From Anaerolineales bacterium (GTDB taxonomy: Bacteria; Chloroflexota; Anaerolineae; Anaerolineales; DRMV01): a stretch of 5,196 nt of DNA. Positions 1 to 5,196 of the stretch are shown one piece after another (the stretch's first letter is position 1; each line of letters starts with the position of its first letter). A program made the translations under genes and the position numbers. The stretch covers positions 1 through 5,196 of the forward strand of contig WFVP01000102.1 of NCBI GenBank assembly GCA_015491595.1, read 5' to 3'. The notes under the pieces were generated by a model. It worked only from the letters and a program-made list of their open reading frames with translations, had not been told where the DNA came from and did no database searches.

Positions 1-319
1 GAGAAGAGGATAAAACAAGCAGCGGCTTTGCCGCTATCAGCTTCTCCTGCGGTCCAGAGCCTGGTCAGGCCTGCGCGAGCCGCTACTGTCCTTTCCAGAC
101 AAAGCACCACCCCCTGTCCAAAGTCTTGTCTAAACCTCAGCGAAAGCGCCTCCATCCTGCAAGCCCCTGCACAAAGATAGGGAACATGAGGGATGGCGCT
201 ATGGACAAGGGCCACACTTGTTCAGTATTCCATCTTACAGGAGAATTGGTATTACACAAAACCGGACCGCAAAACTTGCTAAAATTGAAACGAGGATAAC
301 ATTGAGACGGACGGATGGC
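1..319. other. Upstream region without a convincing gene
   Basis: No recognisable gene lies here. Two forward frames happen to lack stops (bases 1-180 and 3-299), but their conceptual proteins are rich in Ser, Pro, Cys and Lys and show no motif or domain I know. A minus-strand frame starting at the ATG on 155-153 and running off the left edge is equally featureless. A small hairpin sits at 17-43. The A+T-richer stretch at about 220-305 is the likely place for the promoter of the sensor-kinase-regulator operon. I could not find a -35/-10 pair with good spacing there, so none is called. Confidence 0.5.
17..43 (-). terminator. Candidate intrinsic terminator hairpin, minus-strand reading
   Basis: AGCGGC at 21-26 and GCCGCT at 30-35 are perfect inverted arms around a 3-base loop. 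AAGC at 17-20 and GCTT at 40-43 could extend the stem across a 4-base bulge. Read on the minus strand, the hairpin is followed by a T-rich run (GCTTGTTTTAT), as in a Rho-independent terminator. Read on the plus strand there is no T tract. GAGAAG at 1-6 can also pair with CTTCTC at 41-46, so a larger nested structure is possible. No minus-strand gene is seen that would need this terminator, so the role is uncertain. Confidence 0.3.
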
Positions 320-1264
320 ATGACAGGCTGGTGCAGGATGGGCTGGATGTGGATGGTAGGGGGTGTAGTATGGCTCCTTCTAAGTGCCTGTACCTGGTCT
401 CCAGCCTCCTCGGTGGCGGGTTATGTGGATTTTACACAATTGGAGCCCTTGCCCACTCCGAAGCGTCGTGATGTTGTGCCGTTGCGGGTGGCGATTGCCG
501 CAGTAATTTCGCCCCAAAGCACGGTGGAAAGTTATGCGCCCCTTATGGCCTATTTGGAAGAGCGTCTTGGTCGACCTGTTGAAATTGTGCAACGACGGGA
601 CTACGCCACGGTGAACCGTTTGTTGGAACAAGGACAGGTTGATGTCGGTTTCGTGTGCACGAGTTCGTACCTCGTGGAAGAATCAAAGGGCGCTCGAGTG
701 CTTGTTGTTCCCCAGGTAGAAGGGAGCATCACCTACCGCGCCCTTCTGTTGGTCCCTGCTGATAGCCCGGCTCGCGACCTGGAAGATTTGCGCGGAGGCG
801 TTTTTGCCTTTACCGATCCTTTGTCCTTCACTGGCCATGCTGTACCTCTGTACTGGTTGTTACAAAAAGGAGAAGACCCCAATACCTTCTTCCAGCGTAC
901 CTTTTTCACCTACAGCCACGATAAGGCCATTGCCGCCGTGGCGGAAGGTTTGGCTGATGGCGCTTCGGTGGATTCCTTGGTCTACGCCTTCGCTTTGCAA
1001 CGTGACCCCGGCTTGCGGCATCGCGTACGGGTTGCTCGCGTTTCCCAGCCATACGGCATTCCCCCAGTCATTGTAGGACCCAATGTGCGGCCACAGGTTT
1101 GGAGTTATCTTCAAGAGGTCTTCCTCCATATGCATGAGGACCCTAAAGGGCAGGCCGCTTTGCGCGCTTTAGGATACGATCGTTGGGTGTTGCCGCCAGA
1201 GGGACTGTACGATTCAGCCCGTGAAGTCTATCGCAAGGTGCAGCCCTATCTGGAGACTCCTTAA
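320..1264 (+). CDS. PhnD-family periplasmic binding lipoprotein, probable sensor of a three-component system
   Basis: This is a 314-residue exported substrate-binding protein of the phosphate/phosphite/phosphonate (PhnD-like) family. The N-terminus has a hydrophobic signal ending in the lipobox LSAC, so Cys24 should be lipidated and hold the protein at the outer face of the membrane. Family hallmarks visible are the SYAPLMAYLEERLGRPVE segment (about 71-88), VDVGFVCTSSYL (107-118), AFTDPLSFTGHAVP (163-176), YSHDKAIAAVAEG (198-210) and DGASVDSLVYA (213-223). Cys113 is the only cysteine in the mature domain apart from the lipidated one. No ABC permease or ATPase gene is nearby. The stop codon overlaps the kinase start by one base, so a sensing role with the kinase is more likely than uptake. 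I chose ATG 320 because it gives a normal 23-residue signal. TTG 302, with GAGGA five bases upstream, is a credible alternative; a TTG at 218 would make an implausibly long leader. The family call is firm. The ligand is unknown. Confidence 0.87.
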   Translation: MTGWCRMGWMWMVGGVVWLLLSACTWSPASSVAGYVDFTQLEPLPTPKRRDVVPLRVAIAAVISPQSTVESYAPLMAYLEERLGRPVEIVQRRDYATVNRLLEQGQVDVGFVCTSSYLVEESKGARVLVVPQVEGSITYRALLLVPADSPARDLEDLRGGVFAFTDPLSFTGHAVPLYWLLQKGEDPNTFFQRTFFTYSHDKAIAAVAEGLADGASVDSLVYAFALQRDPGLRHRVRVARVSQPYGIPPVIVGPNVRPQVWSYLQEVFLHMHEDPKGQAALRALGYDRWVLPPEGLYDSAREVYRKVQPYLETP

Positions 1265-2757
1265 TGTGCGTTCTTGAGCGCCTTTCTCCGTTGCGTCGCT
1301 TTTGGGACCGGTTCTGGCGTTACGCAGGGGGTGTCAGCGTACGCATGAAAATTTTTGGTATTGTGCTGGGCAGCGCACTTTTGCTCAGCGCCGCGTTCAT
1401 TTATCAGGCGAGGCAGACTTTTTACCGTTTGATGGAGAGCGAGCTGCGACAATTGGGTCTTTCCATAGCCCGGGATGTGGCTGCCCGTTCTACCGACCTA
1501 TTGCTCATCAACGACCTGTACGCGGTACACACCCTGCTGCGCGACACCCGCAATAGTTTCCCGGATGTACGCTACATTTTTATCATCAGTCCGGAAGGGG
1601 AGGTGTTGGTTCACACTTTTGGTCCGGAGGGTTTCCCCAAAGGACTGCGCACCAGTCATCCCCTCCCGCCTGGTCGTACTTCAGATGTAACGGTATTGAG
1701 AACCAATGAGGGATGGGTGTGGGATGTCGTCGTGCCCGTATTTGAAGGTCGCTTGGGCGAGGTGCATGTAGGCATCTCCGATGTGCGTTTGCAGGAAACA
1801 CTTCGTCTGTTGACCTGGCAGATGGGTGTTGCCCTGGCGGCCGTGCTGGCCATAGGTATGCTGGTCTCCTCCCTGCTCACTTGGGTGCTCAGCCGTCCCA
1901 TTCGTCTTTTGTCCGAGGCGACCCAGGCTGTAGCCCGGGGAAATTTGGACGTTTATGTACAACCCTGGGCCGAGGACGAACTGGGCGCGCTGGCCCGCGC
2001 CTTCAACCATATGGTGCAGGAGCTGCGACGCATGGACGAGCTGCGACGGGAGCGGGAAATGCTGCGACGCCAGTTGCTGGAGCGCGTGATTCAGGCCCAG
2101 GAGGATGAACGTCGGGCTATCTCCCGGGAACTCCACGATAGCACCTCCCAGGCCCTGTCTTCGCTGTTGATGGGGTTGCGCACCTTGATGGACAGTTGCG
2201 ACCGTGCTTCGGTCAAGCAACGGGCCCAGTATTTACACCAGGTGACCACCCATATCCTGGAAGAGGTGCACCGCCTGGCCGCGCGCTTGCGTCCCATGTT
2301 GTTGGACGACCTGGGTTTGGAAGCGGCCCTTTCCCGCTATATTCGTGAATGGCAGCAGCACACCGGTCTGATGGTGGATGCGGTCATCCATTTGGGGGAA
2401 CGGCGGTTGCCCCCCGCGGTGGAGACGGCCCTGTACCGTATCGTGCAAGAAGCCTTGACCAATGTCGCGCGCCATGCCAGGGGGGCTACCCAGGTCAGCC
2501 TGGTGCTGGAACGACGCAAAGAGGAGATCTCCTTGATTGTCGAAGACGATGGCTCTGGTTTTGATGCCCAGAGCGTGGATTACACCCGGCATTTGGGTTT
2601 ATTGGGCATGCGGGAACGGGCCGAGCTTTTGGGTGGCTCCTTTACCCTGGAGAGCACCCCAGGACGAGGCACCACGATATTTGTGCGCATTCCTCTGGGT
2701 GAGGAGAAGAACCATGTCGCGTCCCAGACAACCCTTGCGCATCCTCATCGCGGATGA
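1264..2757 (+). CDS. Membrane sensor histidine kinase (Cache-like, HAMP, HisKA_3, HATPase_c)
   Basis: This 497-residue kinase has a basic, aromatic N-terminus and a first membrane helix at about 28-47. An extracytoplasmic domain of about 135 residues follows, whose PDVRYIFIISPEGEVLVH stretch (100-117) looks like a Cache fold. Next come a second membrane helix (about 187-208), HAMP (about 209-260) and an Arg/Glu-rich signalling helix (252-284). The HisKA_3 box is RELHDSTSQAL with phospho-acceptor His291. Asp292 and Gln296 form the DxxxQ motif linked in this family to phosphatase activity, so it may both phosphorylate and dephosphorylate its partner. ATP-binding motifs are EALTN (396-400, N box), DDGSG (428-432, G1), GLLGMRERAE (445-454, G2) and GRG (467-469). 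GGAGA at 1252-1256 is a ribosome binding site seven bases before ATG 1264. The last 17 or so residues follow the end of the catalytic fold and are mostly encoded where the next gene overlaps. Kinases of this class pair with NarL-type regulators, as found next door. Confidence 0.93.
   Translation: MCVLERLSPLRRFWDRFWRYAGGVSVRMKIFGIVLGSALLLSAAFIYQARQTFYRLMESELRQLGLSIARDVAARSTDLLLINDLYAVHTLLRDTRNSFPDVRYIFIISPEGEVLVHTFGPEGFPKGLRTSHPLPPGRTSDVTVLRTNEGWVWDVVVPVFEGRLGEVHVGISDVRLQETLRLLTWQMGVALAAVLAIGMLVSSLLTWVLSRPIRLLSEATQAVARGNLDVYVQPWAEDELGALARAFNHMVQELRRMDELRREREMLRRQLLERVIQAQEDERRAISRELHDSTSQALSSLLMGLRTLMDSCDRASVKQRAQYLHQVTTHILEEVHRLAARLRPMLLDDLGLEAALSRYIREWQQHTGLMVDAVIHLGERRLPPAVETALYRIVQEALTNVARHARGATQVSLVLERRKEEISLIVEDDGSGFDAQSVDYTRHLGLLGMRERAELLGGSFTLESTPGRGTTIFVRIPLGEEKNHVASQTTLAHPHRG
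2701..2706 (+). promoter_or_regulatory. Ribosome binding site fixing the regulator start
   Basis: GAGGAG lies seven bases before ATG 2714, inside the end of the kinase gene. The reading frame is open further upstream to 2537, but translation from there would add residues unlike a receiver domain. This site together with the receiver's first beta strand (LRILIADDH) makes 2714 the right start. Confidence 0.75.
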
Positions 2758-3388
2758 CCATGCCATTTTGCGTGCGGGTTTGCGTGCTTTGTTGAATCCG
2801 TATCCGCACTATCAGGTCGTGGGTGAGGCGGAAACCGCACGGCAGACGCTGGAACAAGTCCAGAAACTTCAACCGGATATCCTTCTGCTGGATTTGAACC
2901 TTCCCGATGTCCACGGCTTGGAGATTCTTGGCCAGATTCGGCACCTGTCACCGAAGACCCGCATCCTGGTCTTGACCATGTACACCGATCCGGCTTACCT
3001 GCAGCAGGCCCTCAAGGCCGGGGCTGTGGGGTACATTCCCAAGCACGCGGCCGATACGGAGTTATTGACCGCCCTTCAGGCCGTCGTGCGGGGTGAGGTG
3101 TACATTCACTCGTCTATGACCCGCGGATTATTGGAGAACCTGCTTCCTCAACAACCCGATGCGGAGTCCTCGCAAGACGCCTGGGAGCAACTCAGCCCTC
3201 GGGAGCAAGAGGTGTTGCGTCTGGTGGCCATGGGATATACCAGCGGAGAAATTGCCCGCCGTCTTCATCTCAGCCCCAAGACGGTGGATACCTATCGGTC
3301 CAGAGGTATGGAGAAACTGGGCCTGCGCACCCGGGCCGCCCTGGTTCGGTTCGCGCTACGCAAGGGCTTGCTTCGGTTGGAAGAATAA
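2714..3388 (+). CDS. NarL/LuxR-type response regulator
   Basis: This 224-residue DNA-binding regulator has an N-terminal receiver domain (about 8-125). Acidic residues Asp14 and Asp15 lie in IADDH, the phospho-acceptor is Asp60 in LLLDLNLPD, the switch residue is Thr88 and the conserved lysine is Lys110 in YIPKH. A linker of about 30 residues leads to a GerE/LuxR helix-turn-helix (about 159-218) that begins LSPREQEVLRLVAMGYTSGEIA and continues with LHLSPKTVDTYRSR. Residue 198 in the recognition-helix region is Gly, where most relatives carry Ile, Val or Leu (family knowledge, not compared here). The gene overlaps the kinase by 44 bases in another frame, so the two are almost certainly cotranscribed and translationally coupled. 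It should be phosphorylated by that kinase. The likely target is the repeat-bearing promoter region immediately downstream, by analogy with TtrR acting on ttrBCA. TtrR is also a LuxR-type regulator, whereas AioR is of the sigma54-dependent type. Confidence 0.94.
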   Translation: MSRPRQPLRILIADDHAILRAGLRALLNPYPHYQVVGEAETARQTLEQVQKLQPDILLLDLNLPDVHGLEILGQIRHLSPKTRILVLTMYTDPAYLQQALKAGAVGYIPKHAADTELLTALQAVVRGEVYIHSSMTRGLLENLLPQQPDAESSQDAWEQLSPREQEVLRLVAMGYTSGEIARRLHLSPKTVDTYRSRGMEKLGLRTRAALVRFALRKGLLRLEE

Positions 3389-3407
3389 CCCTGCCACACC
3401 TTTCTCC

Positions 3408-3413
3408 TTGACA
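3408..3413 (+). promoter_or_regulatory. Candidate -35 element of the iron-sulfur/anchor operon
   Basis: TTGACA matches the sigma70 -35 consensus exactly and stands 20 bases after the regulator stop. No acceptable -10 lies 16-18 bases further on (that stretch reads around GCGAAG). A TAAT-containing stretch starts at 3437 with far too long a spacer. If real, the promoter would need an activator, or the match is chance. Confidence 0.25.
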
Positions 3414-3448
3414 CGAAGCCCAACCTTTTCGCGAAGTAATTGGGCCCT

Positions 3449-3484
3449 CCTGTCAGGTTTTCTCCCACATTTCCTTCCAGGTTT
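3449..3484 (+). repeat. Pair of 12-base direct repeats, candidate regulator sites
   Basis: CCTGTCAGGTTT at 3449-3460 and CCTTCCAGGTTT at 3473-3484 agree at 10 of 12 bases and start 24 bases apart, a little over two helical turns. They lie between the regulator gene and the operon it may control, so they are plausible binding sites for the regulator. Nothing in the sequence proves binding. Confidence 0.4.
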
Positions 3485-3492
3485 CCCTGACA
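3451..3492. repeat. Inverted repeat TGTCAGG / CCTGACA
   Basis: TGTCAGG at 3451-3457 is perfectly complementary to CCTGACA at 3486-3492, with 28 bases between. The arms overlap the direct repeats. The loop is long and no T tract follows, so this looks more like a dyad operator than a terminator. A smaller inverted pair, CCACA 3560-3564 and TGTGG 3574-3578, lies closer to the next gene. Confidence 0.4.
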
Positions 3493-3596
3493 TCCACCCG
3501 CCAAAGTCTCCAAAATTCCCTGCTACCGGGCATCTTTCCCGCGAGATACATTGAAGGTGCCACATGGGTCTTTTGTGGGATGGTTTACGTTGGCGT

Positions 3597-3602
3597 AGGA
3601 GG
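3597..3602 (+). promoter_or_regulatory. Consensus ribosome binding site of the iron-sulfur subunit
   Basis: A perfect AGGAGG lies seven bases before ATG 3610. It decides the start against an in-frame upstream ATG at 3580, which has no such site and would place this motif inside the coding region. Confidence 0.85.
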
Positions 3603-3609
3603 TCTGACC

Positions 3610-4356
3610 ATGGCGGTAATTTTGACCAAAGAAAGTGCTTTAGTGCGTATGCAGCGTGACCTGGAACGCGCGCTGCAAAAGCCACCCCACGAACGGCGGT
3701 GGGTGATGGTGATCGACCTGCGCAAGTGCGTGGGGTGCCATGCCTGCACGGTTTCCTGCGTGGCCGAGAACCGCCTGCCGCCGGGGGTGGTCTATCGTCC
3801 GGTGCTCGAAATGGAGGTGGGCACGTACCCCAACGTGCGCAAGGTGTTCATGCCGCGTCCCTGCATGCAGTGCGACAACCCGCCCTGCGTACCCGTCTGC
3901 CCGGTGAACGCCACCTGGAAGCGGGACGACGGCATCGTGGTCATTGATTACGACAAGTGCATTGGCTGCCGCTACTGCATCGCGGCCTGCCCGTACAATG
4001 CCCGCACTTTTGACAAGGGCCACTACTACAACGAGGGCACCACCGAGGATGGGGAAGACTTCGTGGGTCCCGGGGCCCAGGCCTACGAGAAGGCACCCGC
4101 CTTTGAGTACGGCGAGCCTCGGGTGCGGGAAGGCATGAAGTCCCCCATCGGCAACGCGCGCAAGTGCCACTTCTGCATCCACCGATTGGACCAGGGCATG
4201 CTGCCCGCCTGCGTGACCACCTGCATTGGCGAGGCGACCTACTTTGGCGACGCCAACGACCCCGAATCCCTGGTCAGCGAACTCATTGCCCAACCCAACG
4301 TCATGCGCCTCAAGGAGGAACTGGGCACCGAACCGCGGGTGTACTACCTGGTCTGA
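3610..4356 (+). CDS. Four-cluster [4Fe-4S] electron-transfer subunit (DmsB/PsrB/TtrB type) of a molybdoenzyme complex
   Basis: This 248-residue protein should carry electrons between a membrane quinol site and a molybdopterin catalytic subunit. All 16 ligand cysteines for four [4Fe-4S] clusters are present: 40, 43, 46, 50 ([12 protein letters not shown]); 85, 88, 93, 97 ([13 protein letters not shown]); 117, 120, 123, 127 ([13 protein letters not shown]); and 186, 189, 201, 205 (CHFC, then LPACVTTC). An acidic, Tyr/Gly-rich insert of about 50 residues (133-182) separates the third and fourth groups. The C-terminal [15 protein letters not shown] segment (211-225) is typical of PsrB, TtrB and related subunits. 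There is no twin-arginine or Sec signal, so the subunit either stays in the cytoplasm or crosses the membrane bound to a Tat-exported catalytic partner. The anchor gene starts 12 bases after the stop. The preceding PhnD-kinase-regulator set and the B-then-C order recall ttrBCA, but substrate and exact name cannot be fixed without the catalytic gene. Confidence 0.92.
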   Translation: MAVILTKESALVRMQRDLERALQKPPHERRWVMVIDLRKCVGCHACTVSCVAENRLPPGVVYRPVLEMEVGTYPNVRKVFMPRPCMQCDNPPCVPVCPVNATWKRDDGIVVIDYDKCIGCRYCIAACPYNARTFDKGHYYNEGTTEDGEDFVGPGAQAYEKAPAFEYGEPRVREGMKSPIGNARKCHFCIHRLDQGMLPACVTTCIGEATYFGDANDPESLVSELIAQPNVMRLKEELGTEPRVYYLV

Positions 4357-4362
4357 AGGAGG
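4357..4362 (+). promoter_or_regulatory. Ribosome binding site of the anchor subunit
   Basis: AGGAGG starts directly after the TGA of the iron-sulfur gene and ends six bases before ATG 4369. It fixes that start and indicates a shared transcript with the preceding gene. Confidence 0.8.
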
Positions 4363-4368
4363 CAGGGC

Positions 4369-5196
4369 ATGAACGCCAAAGCATCCGTATGGAACCGTGT
4401 TTTGTGGGTCCTGGCCGGACTGGGCTTTTTGGTGGGCCTTTACGGCCTGTACGACCGGCTGGTCTACGGTCACCTGCACGCCGCGTACGGCTCCTACGTA
4501 CCCTGGGGCTTGTGGGTGGCCGCCTATATCTGGCTGGTGGGCGCTTCGGCCGGCGCCTTTGCCCTGGCCGCGGCGTTGCTCATCTGGCGTCCGGCCTGGC
4601 TGGGATTGATTCGCATCGCGCTTCTGGCGGCACTGGCCGCGTTCGCCGGCGGCATGTTGAGCGTGTGGCTGGACCTGGGGCATCCTGAGCGCCTCTTCCG
4701 CCTGTACACCTCCACCAACTTCTTCTCCATGATGGGCCTGATGGCTTGGTTCTACCTGCTGTACGGCATCGTGCTGTTGTGGATGCTCTGGCAGGCCTGG
4801 AAGCGCCCGGACCATCCCTGGCTGCGTCGGCTGGCCTACCTGGCCGTGCCCTATGCCATCATCTTCGCCGGTGCGGAAGGCGCCCTCTTCGGGGTGGTGG
4901 GTGCCCGGCCCATGTGGGAGTCGGGCCTGACGCCCCTGCTCTTCCTGGTGGAAGCCGGTTTGATGGGCGTGGGCCTCACCCTGGTGGCCGGATTCATCAC
5001 CGGGAACTTGAACGAAGAAGCCACGCAGGTATTGGCCCGGGTGCTCTTCGCCTTCCTCCTGGCCCAGGCCCTGTTTGAGTGGGCCGAGTTCTCCACCGGG
5101 TTGTATGCCGGTATCCCGGCCAAGGTCCGAGCCCTGCGCACCGTGCTCTTCGGGCCCTTCTGGTGGGTGTTCTGGATTGTGCACCTGGGTCTGGGC
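4369..5196 (+). CDS. NrfD/PsrC/TtrC-type membrane anchor and quinol-reacting subunit, partial at the right edge
   Basis: 276 residues are readable and no stop occurs before the window ends, so the C-terminus is missing. The protein is strongly hydrophobic. I see membrane helices at about 11-28, 45-72, 77-101, 121-141, 155-178, 187-211, 222-244 and from about 258 to the edge. NrfD-family signatures are SYVPWGLWVAAYIWLVG (42-58) followed by SAGAF, LDLGHPERLFRLY (101-113) and GALFGVVGARPMW (171-183). Members of this family form the integral membrane subunit of polysulfide, tetrathionate and related reductases, exchanging electrons between the quinone pool and the adjacent four-cluster subunit, here the preceding gene. 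No heme-ligand argument is made, since this family generally lacks heme. Family members are commonly 300-400 residues, so some 30-120 residues are probably missing. The gene is about 70% G+C where sampled, richer than the regulators upstream. Family is secure; the complex's substrate is not. Confidence 0.9.
   Translation, partial: MNAKASVWNRVLWVLAGLGFLVGLYGLYDRLVYGHLHAAYGSYVPWGLWVAAYIWLVGASAGAFALAAALLIWRPAWLGLIRIALLAALAAFAGGMLSVWLDLGHPERLFRLYTSTNFFSMMGLMAWFYLLYGIVLLWMLWQAWKRPDHPWLRRLAYLAVPYAIIFAGAEGALFGVVGARPMWESGLTPLLFLVEAGLMGVGLTLVAGFITGNLNEEATQVLARVLFAFLLAQALFEWAEFSTGLYAGIPAKVRALRTVLFGPFWWVFWIVHLGLG

Noticed and set aside
1..155. Minus-strand frame starting at 155 and leaving the left edge, as a divergent gene
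   Set aside because: Only 51 codons, no clear ribosome binding site, no recognisable domain, and a terminator-like hairpin lies within it.
3..299. Forward frame open across the left flank, possibly the end of an upstream gene or a 37-codon leader from ATG 186
   Set aside because: The product has no recognisable motif, its composition is not that of a typical protein end, and another frame is also open here, so lack of stops is not evidence of coding.
218..319. Upstream extension of the lipoprotein gene from a TTG at 218
   Set aside because: It would place the lipidated cysteine at residue 58 behind a long polar, basic stretch, unlike lipoprotein signals; ATG 320 or TTG 302 fits better.
320..1264. 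Phosphonate ABC transporter component as the primary role
   Set aside because: No permease or ATPase gene is adjacent and the gene is fused by a stop/start overlap to a histidine kinase gene; a sensor role is the simpler reading, although uptake with distant partners cannot be excluded.
2537..2713. Upstream extension of the response regulator
   Set aside because: It overlaps the kinase catalytic motifs in another frame, and receiver domains begin close to the first beta strand; GAGGAG before 2714 supports the shorter form.
3159..3554. Plus-strand 131-codon frame overlapping the regulator's end and the spacer
   Set aside because: It is an alternative frame of the HTH coding region that continues into the spacer, with no start signal and no domain.
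3640..5184. Long minus-strand open frame (514 codons) opposite the iron-sulfur and anchor genes
   Set aside because: Its translation is dominated by His, Gln, Gly, Ala and Pro with no domain, while the plus strand carries a full set of cluster cysteines, strong ribosome binding sites and membrane helices. It is a GC-driven antisense shadow.
1..5196. CRISPR arrays, tRNA or rRNA genes, insertion sequences, phage attachment sites
   Set aside because: No regularly spaced repeats, no cloverleaf-like segments, no transposase motifs and no terminal inverted repeats were seen on either strand.

Overview
The window reads as a small respiratory regulon in a bacterium of moderately high G+C. Three regulatory genes are followed by the start of a membrane-anchored iron-sulfur/molybdoenzyme operon, all on the + strand. 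The style suggests an environmental bacterium with an electron-transport chain: a lipoprotein sensor, a HisKA_3-type kinase with a NarL-type partner, and an NrfD-family quinol-reacting anchor. Chloroflexota (Anaerolineae-like) is my best guess. It rests only on remembered similarity of protein style, so it is a weak inference.

Layout: 1-319 has no convincing gene. It holds a GC-rich hairpin near the left edge and presumably the promoter of the first operon. 320-1264 encodes a PhnD-family periplasmic binding lipoprotein. 1264-2757 encodes a two-TM sensor histidine kinase (Cache-like sensor domain, HAMP, HisKA_3, HATPase_c). 2714-3388 encodes a NarL/LuxR-type response regulator. The three are tightly packed: a 1-base TAATG overlap, then a 44-base overlap. 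3389-3609 is an intergenic region with direct and inverted repeats and an isolated TTGACA. 3610-4356 encodes a four-cluster ferredoxin-like electron-transfer subunit (DmsB/PsrB/TtrB type). 4369 to the right edge encodes an NrfD/PsrC/TtrC-type membrane anchor that is still open at base 5196.

How the genes may work together: the lipoprotein would bind a small anion outside the membrane and signal to the kinase. The kinase would phosphorylate the regulator, and the regulator would activate the intergenic promoter of the iron-sulfur/anchor genes. This matches the logic of tetrathionate regulation (TtrS carries a PhnD-like sensor domain, TtrR is a LuxR-type regulator, and the ttrBCA genes are adjacent) and of arsenite regulation (AioX-AioS-AioR). 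Here the sensor is a separate lipoprotein. The catalytic molybdopterin subunit is not in the window and probably lies just to the right, so the substrate (tetrathionate, polysulfide/thiosulfate, arsenic oxyanion or another) cannot be decided here.

Base composition rises from about 45-53% G+C in sampled lines of the regulatory genes to about 65-72% in sampled lines of the structural genes, which suggests different histories for the two halves.
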